From JAJDUF01 sp965238265 (GTDB taxonomy: Bacteria; Chloroflexota; UBA11872; UBA12225; JAJDUF01): 64,000 nucleotides of DNA. A model generated the notes under the pieces. That model worked only from the letters and a program-made list of their open reading frames with translations, did not search any database and was not told the origin of the DNA. Where the stretch lies: assembly GCA_965238265.1 (NCBI GenBank), contig OZ250185.1:1736001-1800000 (forward strand), written 5' to 3'. Positions 49,822-58,377 of the stretch are shown here, in pieces. The first letter of the stretch is position 1. Every line of letters starts with the position of its first letter. The translations under genes and the position numbers were made by a program.

Positions 49822-50886
49822 GTGCCTGTGCAAGAGAGCGCTGTGCTGGAAGCGACAAGGACACAGCAGGGTGTGCCGACCGTGCAGTCGAATGGCTGGT
49901 CGGTCCGGAAGAAGACGGTGACTCCGGTCACGCCGCGCCCCAAGACCGGTACTGCACTTGATTCAGGAGCTGCCCAGGCGCACACCGGCCTGCGCCGGCT
50001 CGTGACCTGCGTTGTAGAGCCGCGCCAAGTCCGTTGGCTTCGTAGGCTCGCCGGCGACGACGACGGCAAGCTCGGGGCTGCCCTCGCCACCGCTATCGGT
50101 CAGGGCCTGAAAAAGCTGCGCGCGCAAGCGCCGCAGGATATCGTGAGCGCAGCGATGAAGCCGCGGGACCGCGTACTGGGATCGCGGACGGTTGCCGGCA
50201 CGCTCAGTCCCGAGATGGTGAAGGAGTTGGAAGACCTCGCCGCCGTGGACGATAGTGCGGCGACCGTTCGGGCGCTGTCGGTCCATGCGCTCCGGGTGGC
50301 ATACCTCGCCAAGCACCCGAAACAGCCGGAAGAGGTGCCGCCGCTGCCACCGTCGCCGCTAGCCGCTATCTTCCGGCCCGCACCACTGCCGCCGCCGTCT
50401 TCCCCGTCACAGCCGGGACGGGGCGGTGTGGCACAAAAGCTGGGCGGCACGGGTAGCCTGCTGCCACCGGGCACGGTCCCGGCCCAGCTCCGGGCAGCGC
50501 TGGCGAATGGCTCGCAGAGCGACCGCACCGGCTTCGCCCGTGTGCCGGCGCGCCAGCGTATGCGTAATGCCGGGCCCCCGCCGCTCACCCCCGAAGACAA
50601 AGCCGAGCTGGTGAAAGGGCCGCTCTTTACCGTCCAGGAAATTCGTGCCAAGCGCGAAGAGCTGGGCCTCAGCCAGGCTCGCCTTGCCCGTGCCTTGGGT
50701 GTTTCCCGTGGCCTGGTAGCCGAAGCCGAGCGCGGGCGCCGCGCCGGTGAGCGCACGCGCCAGCGTCTGACCGCCGGGCTGCGGCGGCTGCTGCGGCAAG
50801 GGGTGGACGAGACCCGGACCAATCACAACGGCGCGGCGGAGTCGAGCGATGCGCCGACTCAGACGCCGGTCGCTCTTCCCTCCTGA
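49822..50886 (+). CDS. Protein with C-terminal XRE-type helix-turn-helix
   Basis: A 354-residue probable DNA-binding protein. Residues about 275-325 form an XRE/Cro HTH: EIRAKREELGLSQARLARALGVSRGLVAEAERGRR. The N-terminal 130 residues (RRLVTCVVEPRQVRWLRRLAGDDDGKLGAALATAIGQGLKKL) are helical, and the stretch 175-205 is Pro/Ser-rich and likely disordered. I do not recognise the N-terminal part. The start could be GTG 49822 or GTG 49828. It is divergent from the ferredoxin gene. Target genes are unknown. Confidence 0.65.
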   Translation: MPVQESAVLEATRTQQGVPTVQSNGWSVRKKTVTPVTPRPKTGTALDSGAAQAHTGLRRLVTCVVEPRQVRWLRRLAGDDDGKLGAALATAIGQGLKKLRAQAPQDIVSAAMKPRDRVLGSRTVAGTLSPEMVKELEDLAAVDDSAATVRALSVHALRVAYLAKHPKQPEEVPPLPPSPLAAIFRPAPLPPPSSPSQPGRGGVAQKLGGTGSLLPPGTVPAQLRAALANGSQSDRTGFARVPARQRMRNAGPPPLTPEDKAELVKGPLFTVQEIRAKREELGLSQARLARALGVSRGLVAEAERGRRAGERTRQRLTAGLRRLLRQGVDETRTNHNGAAESSDAPTQTPVALPS

Positions 50887-51068
50887 CGTGGTGTACCTAC
50901 CCCCCAACCCCGTAGGGGCGTCCCTTGTGGGCGCCCTAGCCCCGGCAGGGGGCCGGAAAGGGCAACCACCAGGGTGTTGCCCCTACGGCGGTCGTTCGCC
51001 TCGCTGACCCCCTTCCCTGGAGGGAAGGGGCCGGGGGTTAGGTCCAAACCGGCACCGGCTGAACACCG
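50887..51068. repeat. Repeat-filled spacer before rnhB
   Basis: Has GTAGGGGCGTCCCTTGTGGGCGCCC, then GGGCAACCACCAGGGTGTTGCCCC, which resembles the hairpin near 24264-24288. A CCCCCTTCCCTGGAGGGAAGGGG stem follows (about 51008-51031). No gene is seen. Confidence 0.65.
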
Positions 51069-51842
51069 ATGACGCGCCAGGACGGCATCACCCTACATCC
51101 AGCGGTCAGAGCGCCCGTCACAAAGGGATGGCTTGCTTTGCCCCAAACCGTTGCGTTGCCCACGGACGTGCTCGGACTGGATGAGGTTGGCCGCGGCGCC
51201 TTTGCCGGGCCGCTGGTCGCGGCCGCGGTGATGCTGCCGGCCGACGTGCAGCGCCAGCTAGGGGAGCACGCGATTCTCCTGCGGGACTCCAAGACCCTCA
51301 ACCGCACGGAGCGCGGGCTAATGGCAGAGCGCATTGCGGAGCTGGCCCAAACGGTCCGCACGGTGACGGTCTCGACAGCGGAGATCAATGAGCACGGTGT
51401 CGGCTGGGCTAATCGCGAGGCCTTCCGCCGGCTGATCGAGGCTATCGAGGCGCCGGCCTATGTTGTTGATGGCCGCGTCGCTCCGCCGGTCTCCGCCGCG
51501 CGAGCGCCGCGCGTGCTGGTGCTCCCGCGGGCGGATGCCACCGTGCGCGCGGTGGCGGCGGCGTCCATCGTCGCCAAGGTCTACCGTGACCGGCTGATGC
51601 GCGAGCTACACGAGCGGTGGCCGCTGTACGGCTGGGCACGAAATGTCGGATACGGCACGCCGCAGCATATCGCCGCCATCGAGCAGCACGGCACAACCCC
51701 GGAGCATCGGACGGCTTTCGTCCGCACGGCCCTGCTGCGCCGGGCAATGCAGCGCCGGCAGACTGCCGGCGGCTGCTATCAGCAAGCATCCCTGGCGCCG
51801 GAGCAGTCTGCCGCTCGCCGTGAGCTAGGCCGCGATGAATAA
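51069..51842 (+). CDS. rnhB: Ribonuclease HII
   Basis: Removes ribonucleotides and RNA primers from DNA. Motifs: VLGLDEVGRGAFAGPLVAAAVML (catalytic Asp38/Glu39), LRDSKTLNRTERGLMAERI, VVDGRV (third acidic residue) and ATVRAVAAASIVAKVYRDRLMRELHERWPLYGWARNVGYGTPQHIAAI (fourth Asp and C-terminal helix). At 257 aa it has about 30 extra N-terminal residues. Its stop overlaps the yraN start by 8 bp, a common bacterial gene pair. Confidence 0.96.
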   Translation: MTRQDGITLHPAVRAPVTKGWLALPQTVALPTDVLGLDEVGRGAFAGPLVAAAVMLPADVQRQLGEHAILLRDSKTLNRTERGLMAERIAELAQTVRTVTVSTAEINEHGVGWANREAFRRLIEAIEAPAYVVDGRVAPPVSAARAPRVLVLPRADATVRAVAAASIVAKVYRDRLMRELHERWPLYGWARNVGYGTPQHIAAIEQHGTTPEHRTAFVRTALLRRAMQRRQTAGGCYQQASLAPEQSAARRELGRDE

Positions 51843-52224
51843 GCGTCCCCCCACGATGTCGGACCATCGTCGCAGCCTTGGGCGCCGCGGTGAGGCGTTG
51901 GCCGAGGCGTACTTCCGCACCCGCGAATACCAGGTTATCGCGCGGAACTATCGCTGTCGCGCCGGGGAGATGGATCTCATCGTGGAGCAAGACGGGACCC
52001 TGATCTTTGTCGAGGTACGCACCCGGCGCGGGACCGCTGCCGGCACACCCGAGGAGAGCATCACCCCGGTCAAGGCGCAGCGGCTGATCACCGTCGCCGA
52101 AACATATCGGCAGGAGCAGCCGGGCGCGCCGGAGTCGTGGCGTATTGACATAATCGCCATCGAGGTCGGCGAGCGGGGACGCCTCGTCCGCCTCGACCAC
52201 ATCCCCCACGCGGTCGAAGGGTAG
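51835..52224 (+). CDS. YraN family protein (UPF0102)
   Basis: Nuclease-fold (Holliday-junction-resolvase-like) protein of uncertain function. SLGRRGEALAEAYFRTREYQVIARNYRCRAGEMDLIVEQDGTLIFVEVRTRRG contains the family signature: the GE.A...L...G...L.RN.R...GE.DL start, then FVEV+ with the E..D..E.K-like active-site pattern. ITPVKAQRLITVAETYRQEQP follows. Length is 129 aa from ATG 51835; ATG 51856 would also fit. The K in the usual FVEVK is Arg here, as in some relatives. Confidence 0.93.
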   Translation: MNKRPPTMSDHRRSLGRRGEALAEAYFRTREYQVIARNYRCRAGEMDLIVEQDGTLIFVEVRTRRGTAAGTPEESITPVKAQRLITVAETYRQEQPGAPESWRIDIIAIEVGERGRLVRLDHIPHAVEG

Positions 52225-52254
52225 TCCGACGGGGGAGGCTTGCGGTTGGAGTGG

Positions 52255-52661
52255 TCAGGTGGCTCGAATGAACTCCAGGCCGGGGATGTCGGAGAAGTCG
52301 CGGTCATGCGAGGCTAACGGACAATCCAACAGGACGTCAGTCGCGGCAATCCAGGCATCCGCCGTGTTCAGCCGGCGCCCGGCCTTTTGCCGTTCGCTCC
52401 GCAGAGTTGCCGAGATTCGCACCATATCGAGGTTGGGCCAAACTACCAGTACTGGTTCATGTGTGCGGCCAGCTCGCCCTTCCGCCTGTTACCCCACCCC
52501 CTCGCATGTGCCCCGTGCCAAGTCTCCTCCAAAGTCTGGAATGAGATGACCGTTGGGAGGCCGCGAATCCGTTCCACGTAGTAATCGGCTCTGGTGTCGC
52601 GATTGAAGATGTACGAAACAATGGAAGTGTCCAAGACTATCAATCTGACGAATCCTCTCAC
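52255..52661 (-). pseudogene. PIN-domain toxin (VapC-like), frameshifted
   Basis: GTG 52661 overlaps the stop of the preceding gene (GTGA). The first 72 codons give LIVLDTSIVSYIFNRD, ISFQTLEETWHGAHARGWG and AAHMNQYW, then a TAG at 52445-52443. One base shift near 52446-52450 restores an open frame. It reads VVWPNLDMVRISATLRS, RLNTADAWIAATDVLL and SHDRDFSDIPGLEFIRAT and ends at TGA 52255-52257. The joined product has the four acidic PIN residues (LDTS, LEET, TADAW, HDRDF) at family spacing, so a single-base deletion is the likely lesion. It could instead be a sequencing error. Confidence 0.88.
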
Positions 52662-53044
52662 TCCGCATCTCGTGCTTCGTGGATGGCACGGATGAACTCG
52701 TCCACGTCGAACGGTTCGCTGGCGGTAACCACCTTATCGGGATCGAAGACCTTCGGCTCCTTCCCCTTGAGGTCATCCTGCCAACTGCGGGGAACCTCGA
52801 CCTCCTGCACCTGCACCCAGTCCCACTTGTCGTTGGCGTTCAGGCAACCTCGGCCCCGGATGATGACGAATTGCGCCGCGCCGCGAACCATGTCGTCGTC
52901 CAGAGCGGCATCGAAGCGCAGCGGGACGGTATCGTCCCCAAACCGGTGTAACTGGGCGGTGCGACGGCTCCAGTCAACCTCCATCAACCGGCCTTGCACA
53001 TGAGCGTCAATCGTGCCGGTAGCGGGGTTGGCGGCTGTGGTCAT
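52658..53044 (-). CDS. Uncharacterised protein upstream of PIN gene, candidate antitoxin
   Basis: A 128-residue protein whose stop overlaps the start of the PIN gene by 4 bp. It has β-rich segments (HVQGRLMEVDWSRRTAQLHRF, VPLRFDAALDDDMVRGAAQFVIIRGRG, WVQVQEVEV) and an acidic C-terminal helix (EPFDVDEFIRAIHEARDAE). The acidic end could insert into a PIN active site, as VapB tails do. No AbrB, RHH or Phd motif is seen, so antitoxin is a positional inference only. It may instead be a translation- or RNA-associated β-barrel protein. Confidence 0.6.
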   Translation of the reverse strand: MTTAANPATGTIDAHVQGRLMEVDWSRRTAQLHRFGDDTVPLRFDAALDDDMVRGAAQFVIIRGRGCLNANDKWDWVQVQEVEVPRSWQDDLKGKEPKVFDPDKVVTASEPFDVDEFIRAIHEARDAE

Positions 53045-53164
53045 TGGTCACCCTCCGCTGCAACTTTGACTGCGGCCTTCATTACGTTGAGTTTACGACT
53101 CACTCCGCCGCCATGACTCCCCTTCTCTTGAGGGAAGGGGCCGGGGGTTAGGTGCAGACACGTC

Positions 53165-53956
53165 TTAGGTCATCACCATGCCGCCGGTGACGTTGTACGC
53201 CTGGCCGGTGATATAGGCGGCGTCATCGCTGGCGAGAAAGGCTACCAGCCCGGCCACGTCCTCCGGCTCTTGGGGTCGGCGGAGCGGGACCCCCTCCAGC
53301 CGCCGCCGGATCGTCTCGCCCACCGGCAGCCCCTCTTGGGCGCTGATGACCTTGTCAATGTGCTCCCACATCGCCGTGGCGACGATACCGGGACACACGG
53401 AGTTCACCGTGATGTTGTGGGGCGCAAGCGCGAGTGCCGACGCTTGCACCAGGTTCACGACCGCGCCCTTGCTTGCGGAGTAGTGGGCAAAGTAGGGATT
53501 GGGGCGCCGGGCAGCCGCGGACGCGGTGCAGATAATCCGGCCGCCGGTACCTTGGGCGATCATCTGGCGGGCCGCCGCCTGGATACCGAAGAGCGTCCCC
53601 TTCAAGTTGACGGCCTGGACACGATCCCAGTCCTCTTCGGTGAGGTCCAGGAGCGCCTTGACCTGAATAATGCCGGCATTGTTGTGGATTACGTCGAGCC
53701 GGCCGAACGCCTGCACGGTCCTTGCCACCATCCCGTCCACTTGGGCCTTGTCGGCGACATCGGCCTGGAGCGCCATTGCCCGCCCGCCCGCCGTTTCGAT
53801 AGCAGCAGCAACGGCCTCAGCCCCGGCGCGATTGTAGTCGGCGACGACGACGGACGCGCCTTCCTGCCCGAATCGCTCGCACACCGCCTTGCCGATACCG
53901 GCCGCCCCGCCCGTGATGATGCTGACCTTGCCGGCCAATCGTTGCGCTGCGCTCAT
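53165..53956 (-). CDS. Short-chain dehydrogenase/reductase
   Basis: NAD(P)-dependent classical SDR. Cofactor loop GKVSIITGGAAGIGKAV, DVADKAQVDGMV, NNAGIIQV, active site with Ser in IICTASAAAR and Tyr/Lys in YSASKGAVVNLVQ, then ITVNSVCPGIVATAMW. The C-terminus DDAAYITGQAYNVTGGMVM is typical of 3-oxoacyl-ACP-reductase-like or sugar-alcohol SDRs. ATG 53956 gives 263 aa; the longer frame upstream is not conserved. It starts 38 bp after the Gfo/Idh gene on the same strand and is probably in one operon with it. An Asp in VVADYN suggests NAD+ preference. Confidence 0.92.
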   Translation of the reverse strand: MSAAQRLAGKVSIITGGAAGIGKAVCERFGQEGASVVVADYNRAGAEAVAAAIETAGGRAMALQADVADKAQVDGMVARTVQAFGRLDVIHNNAGIIQVKALLDLTEEDWDRVQAVNLKGTLFGIQAAARQMIAQGTGGRIICTASAAARRPNPYFAHYSASKGAVVNLVQASALALAPHNITVNSVCPGIVATAMWEHIDKVISAQEGLPVGETIRRRLEGVPLRRPQEPEDVAGLVAFLASDDAAYITGQAYNVTGGMVMT

Positions 53957-53993
53957 GCCCCTCGCCTCTCTGCTCGTCGGCCTGCCCTGTGCT

Positions 53994-55067
53994 CTATCTG
54001 GTCTCCACACCAAACGTCCGATTCTCTAACGGAAACCCGACTCGCGCGCCGCCTTGCTGATGCGAGAGGTGCAGCCCCAGCGCCATCTCCAGCGCCCGTG
54101 CTGCCCGTACCTCGTCGCAGCTTGGCGTGCCGCCCTCGTCGAGCACCTGCACCAACTCGGCCATTTGGGCGACGGCAAAGCTCTGCTCGGTGGGCGGCGA
54201 GAGCAGCGGCCCCGGCACCAGCACCCGGCTGCCTTGGGAGGCTCGACGCCAGAGCTGGAGATCGTGCAGGTCGTTCCAAATCTGGATTTTGCCTTCACTG
54301 CCTGAAATCTGATACGTCCGCGGTCCGGGCGACGCGCCTTCCATCAGCAGATGCACGCCGTTACGCATCATGATGTAGCCGCCGCCGGTGGGGTCCATCG
54401 TCGGCCACTGCTCCTGCGGCAAGTCCGCGGGCACGTCCACAATACCGCAGGCCCACTCGGGGTCAACGTCGCCGGCGAACCCGGCGAGGGCGTCCGTCTG
54501 GTGGGTGCCGAGGTGCAGGAGCGTGCCCATGGCGCTACAGGTGATCGCCCGCACCTCGCCGATGGCCCCCTCATGAATCCAGGTCTGCGCTTGGCGATAG
54601 CGCACGTTCCACCGCGCGACGTGGCTGCACGAGTACGCGACGCCGTGCGCGCGGCAGGCCGCGATGATCCGGTCCGCCTCGGCCATCGAGGTAGCGATGG
54701 GCTTCTCACAATAGATGCCCTTGACCAAACCGGTCTCGGCAACGCCGGCTGCGAGGGCGGCGTGCGTGCTGCCGTAGGAGGTCACGATGGCCACAATGTC
54801 GGGACGCTCCTGCTCGATCATCTCCAGATAGTCGGTGTAGGCAGCTGGAATATCCCAGCGTTGCTGCATCCGCTCGGCCAGTTCGCGGTCCAGGTCGCAG
54901 CAGGCCACCAGCTCCACGCGGTCAACGGCTTGGCACACCGGGGCCATCGCGCCGGGTATCCACTCCGTGCTCCAGGGGTCGTTGTCGTCCCGCTCGCGCT
55001 GCAAGTCGTCAAACCAACTGCCCATCCGCGAACAGCCAATACAGGCCACGCGATACGTCTTAGACAT
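53994..55067 (-). CDS. Gfo/Idh/MocA family oxidoreductase
   Basis: NAD(P)-dependent sugar or inositol dehydrogenase-like protein. ATG 55067 follows AGAGGAGGAAG. The Rossmann half reads YRVACIGCSRMGSWFDD (an unusual GCSRMGSW in place of GxGxxG), VELVACCDLDRELAERM, PDIVAIVTSYGSTHAALAAGVAETG and the family GIYCEKPIATSMAEADRII. The C-terminal α/β domain follows (YQISGSEGKIQIWNDLHDLQLW). Length is 357 aa. It lies between a methyltransferase gene (60 bp upstream) and the SDR gene. The substrate is unknown, probably a polyol or keto-sugar passed to the SDR. Confidence 0.9.
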   Translation of the reverse strand: MSKTYRVACIGCSRMGSWFDDLQRERDDNDPWSTEWIPGAMAPVCQAVDRVELVACCDLDRELAERMQQRWDIPAAYTDYLEMIEQERPDIVAIVTSYGSTHAALAAGVAETGLVKGIYCEKPIATSMAEADRIIAACRAHGVAYSCSHVARWNVRYRQAQTWIHEGAIGEVRAITCSAMGTLLHLGTHQTDALAGFAGDVDPEWACGIVDVPADLPQEQWPTMDPTGGGYIMMRNGVHLLMEGASPGPRTYQISGSEGKIQIWNDLHDLQLWRRASQGSRVLVPGPLLSPPTEQSFAVAQMAELVQVLDEGGTPSCDEVRAARALEMALGLHLSHQQGGARVGFPLENRTFGVETR

Positions 55068-55126
55068 CCGCTTCCTCCTCTGCCAGCGCGCAGACCGGCA
55101 CGAAATCAGGCAACGTAGCGCCCGGT

Positions 55127-55939
55127 TCAGACCCGCTCGAACGCGATCTGTCTCATTCCCCACTTGGTAGTGGACGCAGCGCCGGAAGCGCCCGCCTCGG
55201 CTTCAAGCTCGTCCGCAAGCCGGCGGATCGCGTCAGCGCCATACGTGTCGGCGATGAATGGATGGTCCTGCCACGTCTCCAGGTTCAGCCGAAACATCGT
55301 CGCAGCGCGCCGGTCCGGCACCCGCAGCCGCCGGACGGTATCTATCTTACTCGTAAGTAGACCCGGGGCGGAGATGTTACTCAAGGTCGGGCCGACGTAC
55401 AGGGTGTTGCCCTGGTGGGCAAGCAGTGAGGTCAGGATGGTCAGGTAGCGTGACAGCACACGGTTGGAAGTGCTGATCGCTTCCACTTCGTCCAGCAGGA
55501 GCCGGCCGCCTCTCACGAGCTGCGTGGCCCAGCCGCGGATAGCGGTCGTCGGGTCGCTCAGGTGGGTGGCGACGAACCGCGCGTAGATGAGGTCGGCCGG
55601 CCCGACGGGAAAAGGGACGGCGGCCGCGTCGTGGACCAGGTAGGTCATGGCGCTCTCGCCGGCACCGGCGCGCTGCGCCTCCGTGATAAACGCCTCCGAG
55701 CTGTCAATACCCACCGTCCGCAGCGGCCGCAGTACGTCGGCGACGAGGCGGGTGGTGTATCCCGGCCCGCAGCCGACCTCCACGGCGAGACCGGGCTTAC
55801 CAGGCGCCGCCGCGCGCAGGAACCGCCGCGACGACTCGGCGAACACCTCGGACAGCACCCTCAACCGGTGAGAGGACACATCGCTGTCGCCGAACAGGTA
55901 TCGAGGTGGTCGTGAGCCGGCTCCTTGCCGTGCAGCCAC
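55127..55939 (-). CDS. Class I SAM-dependent methyltransferase
   Basis: Rossmann-fold methyltransferase. Motif I is AVEVGCGPGYTTRLVADVLRP (about 50-70), motif II VGIDSSEAFITEAQ, then AAAVPFPVGPADLIYARFVATHLSDP and GGRLLLDEVEAI. The C-terminal part (LLTSKIDTVRRLRVPDRRAATMFRLNLETW) is variable and could hold the substrate-binding cap. Length is 270 aa. The substrate cannot be predicted. It is the first gene of the minus-strand run with the Gfo/Idh and SDR genes. Confidence 0.87.
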   Translation of the reverse strand: MAARQGAGSRPPRYLFGDSDVSSHRLRVLSEVFAESSRRFLRAAAPGKPGLAVEVGCGPGYTTRLVADVLRPLRTVGIDSSEAFITEAQRAGAGESAMTYLVHDAAAVPFPVGPADLIYARFVATHLSDPTTAIRGWATQLVRGGRLLLDEVEAISTSNRVLSRYLTILTSLLAHQGNTLYVGPTLSNISAPGLLTSKIDTVRRLRVPDRRAATMFRLNLETWQDHPFIADTYGADAIRRLADELEAEAGASGAASTTKWGMRQIAFERV

Positions 55940-56044
55940 ACCTTAACCCCCGTTCCCTCCTCTGCCGGAGCGCCGCTGAGTATAGCCGCAGCACAGGGGC
56001 CGGCTGTCCGGTGCTGGCACGCCGTCGGAGCAGCCGGTAACGTT

Positions 56045-56120
56045 TCAGTGGTCAGTGGTCAGTGGTCAGTGGTCAGTGGTCAGTGGTCAGTGGTCAGTGG
56101 TCAGTGGTCAGTGGTCAGTT
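56045..56120. repeat. 7-bp tandem repeat (TCAGTGG) array
   Basis: Ten exact copies of TCAGTGG and a partial eleventh run from 56045 to 56120. The array ends 41 bp before the start of the FAH gene and about 25 bp before its ribosome-binding site. It is a simple-sequence array, not CRISPR. GGTCAG words also occur near 42840. Confidence 0.95.
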
Positions 56121-56161
56121 GCCGGTCACTCGCCACTCACCGGGCCGGGGAGGTAACGACG

Positions 56162-57073
56162 ATGAAACTGGTGCGATTTCACGAGCCGGGGGCCGGCAGC
56201 TGCGTAGGTGTGCTGGAAGGGGACCAGGTTGTGCCGCTCACCGGCTGGTCTACGACGACCGACCTGGTTGAGGCCGCGATTGAGTGCGGCATATCCGTTG
56301 CAGAGCTGGCGACGGAGGCACGAGCCGCATCCACGGCGCCGCCGCGGTCGTATGCTGACCTCGACGTGCCCCCGGCAGCCGACCGTGCCCATCTGCTCAG
56401 TCCCATCGCGGCGCCGGAAATCTGGGCCTGCGGCGTGACCTATCGGCGCAGCGCCGAGTTCCGCGAGGGCGACATGCAAACCGGCAAGGGCATCTACGAT
56501 ATGGTCTATGATGCGGCGCGCCCCGAAATCTTCTCCAAGGGCGGCGACTCGCGCTGCGTCGGCCCCAACGCGGCCGCGACCATCCGCGCCGACTCGGCGA
56601 TTACGGTGCCGGAAGCCGAGCTGGCCTACGTGCTCGGCGCGAACGGTGAGATCGTCGGCTACACGATCTGCGACGACGTCTCGGCGTGGGACATCGAGCG
56701 TGCAAATCCGCTCTACCTGCCGCAGTCAAAGGTTTTCTACGGCTGTACCGTGCTTGGGCCGGTGCTCGTGACGAGCGACGAACTGACCGATCCCTACAGC
56801 TTGGAGGTGTGCTGTGTGATCGAGCGGGACGGGCAAGTCATTTTCGACGAGTCGGTCGGGACTGACCGGATCAAGCGGCGGTTCGATGAGCTAACCGAAT
56901 ACCTGATGCTCAACAATCCCATCCCAGTCGGCACGGTCGTCTCGACGGGTACCGGCGTCATCGTCCCCCCGGAGTTGGGCCTGCACGCGGGCGACAATGT
57001 AGAGATCACGATTACCGGCATCGGCACCCTCCGCCACACGATGGCCAAGCTCTCCCGCGACTGGACTGCCTAG
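56162..57073 (+). CDS. Fumarylacetoacetate hydrolase family protein (ketodeoxy-sugar-acid dehydratase-like)
   Basis: FAH-fold metal-dependent enzyme. An N-terminal β domain (MKLVRFHEPGAGSCVGVLEGDQVVPL) precedes the catalytic part: APEIWACGVTYRRSAEFRE, YDAARPEIFSKGGDSRCVGPN, then VPEAELAYVLGANGEIVGYTICDDVSAWDIERANPLYLPQSKVFYGCTVLGPVLV. PVGTVVSTGTGVIVPP follows. The FSKGGDSRCVGPN and AWDIERANPLYLPQSK forms resemble 2-keto-3-deoxy-D-arabinonate/xylonate dehydratases. Length is 303 aa from ATG 56162 (GGGGAGG upstream). The frame is open back through the heptamer array, but that part is not conserved. A role in sugar-acid breakdown next to the SDR and Gfo/Idh genes is plausible. Confidence 0.9.
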   Translation: MKLVRFHEPGAGSCVGVLEGDQVVPLTGWSTTTDLVEAAIECGISVAELATEARAASTAPPRSYADLDVPPAADRAHLLSPIAAPEIWACGVTYRRSAEFREGDMQTGKGIYDMVYDAARPEIFSKGGDSRCVGPNAAATIRADSAITVPEAELAYVLGANGEIVGYTICDDVSAWDIERANPLYLPQSKVFYGCTVLGPVLVTSDELTDPYSLEVCCVIERDGQVIFDESVGTDRIKRRFDELTEYLMLNNPIPVGTVVSTGTGVIVPPELGLHAGDNVEITITGIGTLRHTMAKLSRDWTA

Positions 57074-57112
57074 ATGCTAGCGCACATAGACAGGAATGAG
57101 TTCCGCCGAAAT

Positions 57113-57394
57113 TCAGAATCGCTGTAATAACTCCCGGACCGATCGAGGACTGATCCCGATCAGTCTTGAGACGGCGAGCGCTCCCAAGATACGAAATTCC
57201 GGTAGTGGCTCGAAATCAGGCCAGAGCATCGCGACTAGCCAGGTTGCAGCGATGGCCACTGTCCCGATATTTCTCCATGACGCAGGTAGCTCAGATTCTC
57301 CAGTTTGCGGCGGATGCTTGCCTTGTAGAGCAGGCTGTGCCGCACGAGGCCTCTCTTGCAGGGCGCGAGACTTCTGCGAGCGTGTCAAGGCCAT
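57113..57394 (-). other. Doubtful 93-codon ORF
   Basis: An open frame just downstream of the broken gene at 57431. It contains a hydrophobic stretch (NIGTVAIAATWLVAMLW) and a plausible end (LIGISPRSVRELLQRF), but no ribosome-binding site and no family I recognise. It may be a remnant linked to the neighbouring pseudogene, or noise. The rest of 57074-57430 shows no gene. Confidence 0.25.
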
Positions 57395-57430
57395 TGTAGG
57401 CTCTCTTGGGCGAAGGGCTGCCGGCGTATC

Positions 57431-58108
57431 TTAGAATTCCATGCTCAGCTCTATGTATTGCTCCACGAAGGCCACGCCCTTGGCAGTGAGGCGCACGCCC
57501 ACATCGTTAATGACTACCCTCGCTTCCTTGGCCTCAGACTCTAGGAGCTTCTTAAAACGAGTAGCGTTCCAGTAAGCTACCCAGTGTTGTAGCGTCTTCA
57601 CAGGAATCCGATCAGGGTACTTCTTGTAGAGCAGCACAAGTGCCCGCTCTTTCGCTGGTAGCTTCGTGTTGAGTACAACCGGTTCACCGTCAATCTCCTC
57701 GATGATTGGCACCCGCCTCTCCACGAGGCTATCAACCATCTGCTGTGCATCGGCCGGCGAGACGCCCGACTCTAGCCGGACAATCTCGGCGAGCAGCCAT
57801 GATGTACAGGCCATGACTAGGTTGGCATCCATGCCGTTCACGGAGACTGAGCCGCCCAGGTGCCCCACGTCTCGCTTGTTGCGGACATCGGCAATCAACT
57901 CCGCCACGTCGGGGATCTGTAGGCGAACGGAGTCGGGGAGTGCAGCGTTATGGGCCACTCGTTCGATGATCTGCTTGCGGCGGACTTGCTTTCCTAGTGG
58001 TGTGTAAGTCCCAGCATCACGCCACTCAACGTACCGGAGTATGGCCTCAGAGAACTTGCCGCCGCTAAGTTGTCCAGGCTCCCAATCCTGCCTCCCATAT
58101 CGGTCTCT
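57431..58108 (-). pseudogene. N-terminally broken gene of unknown function
   Basis: Annotated from GTG 57958 it would be 175 aa. The coding frame continues upstream through YGRQDWEPGQLSGGKFSEA, ILRYVEWRDAGTYTPLGKQ and RRKQIIERVAHN to a TAG at 58111-58109, without any start codon. Composition and sense of the extension look fully coding, so the true N-terminus is missing. The visible part is helical, with RNKRDVGHLGGSVSVNGMDA and VMACTSWLLAEIVRLE, resembling the C-terminal half of longer hypothetical proteins seen on plasmids and accessory regions. An ATG one base out of frame at 58098 would give a start if a base were lost. The function is unknown. Confidence 0.7.
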
Positions 58109-58377
58109 CTACTATCCTGAGGAACTATTCGCAACATAGCGAATATGACGATTGTGTCAGGGGACGGAATAACTACGGGAGTGGTGGGTGGGGACGAATG
58201 ACCGATCGGCCGCTGTAGGCAAGTCCACCGTGCGGGTGGCAGTACGGCAGCTTCAATCACTCCTGTCGCTGCAAGCTCTAGGCACGAAAAACCATGCCTA
58301 GCAAAGTGGCGCCAGAAGAGCGGCACGGCGGCGCGCCTGCTACACTGGCTGCCGAACGTCGGGGGAGGTCGCTGTCC
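58109..58377. other. Gene-free spacer
   Basis: Includes a CCACC-GTGCG-GGTGG hairpin near 58228-58242 and AT-richer sequence near 58110-58160. No gene, and no clear promoter, is seen. Confidence 0.35.

Noticed and set aside
52489..52776. Alternative 95-codon frame over the PIN gene
   Set aside because: Arg/Ser-rich shadow without motif; the PIN frame carries the acidic residues on both sides of the frameshift.
56045..56120. CRISPR array
   Set aside because: The repeat unit is 7 bp with no spacers and no cas genes are nearby.
55925..56161. Upstream extension of the FAH frame through the heptamer array
   Set aside because: Gives a periodic SGQWSVV peptide from the tandem repeat; ATG 56162 matches the family start.
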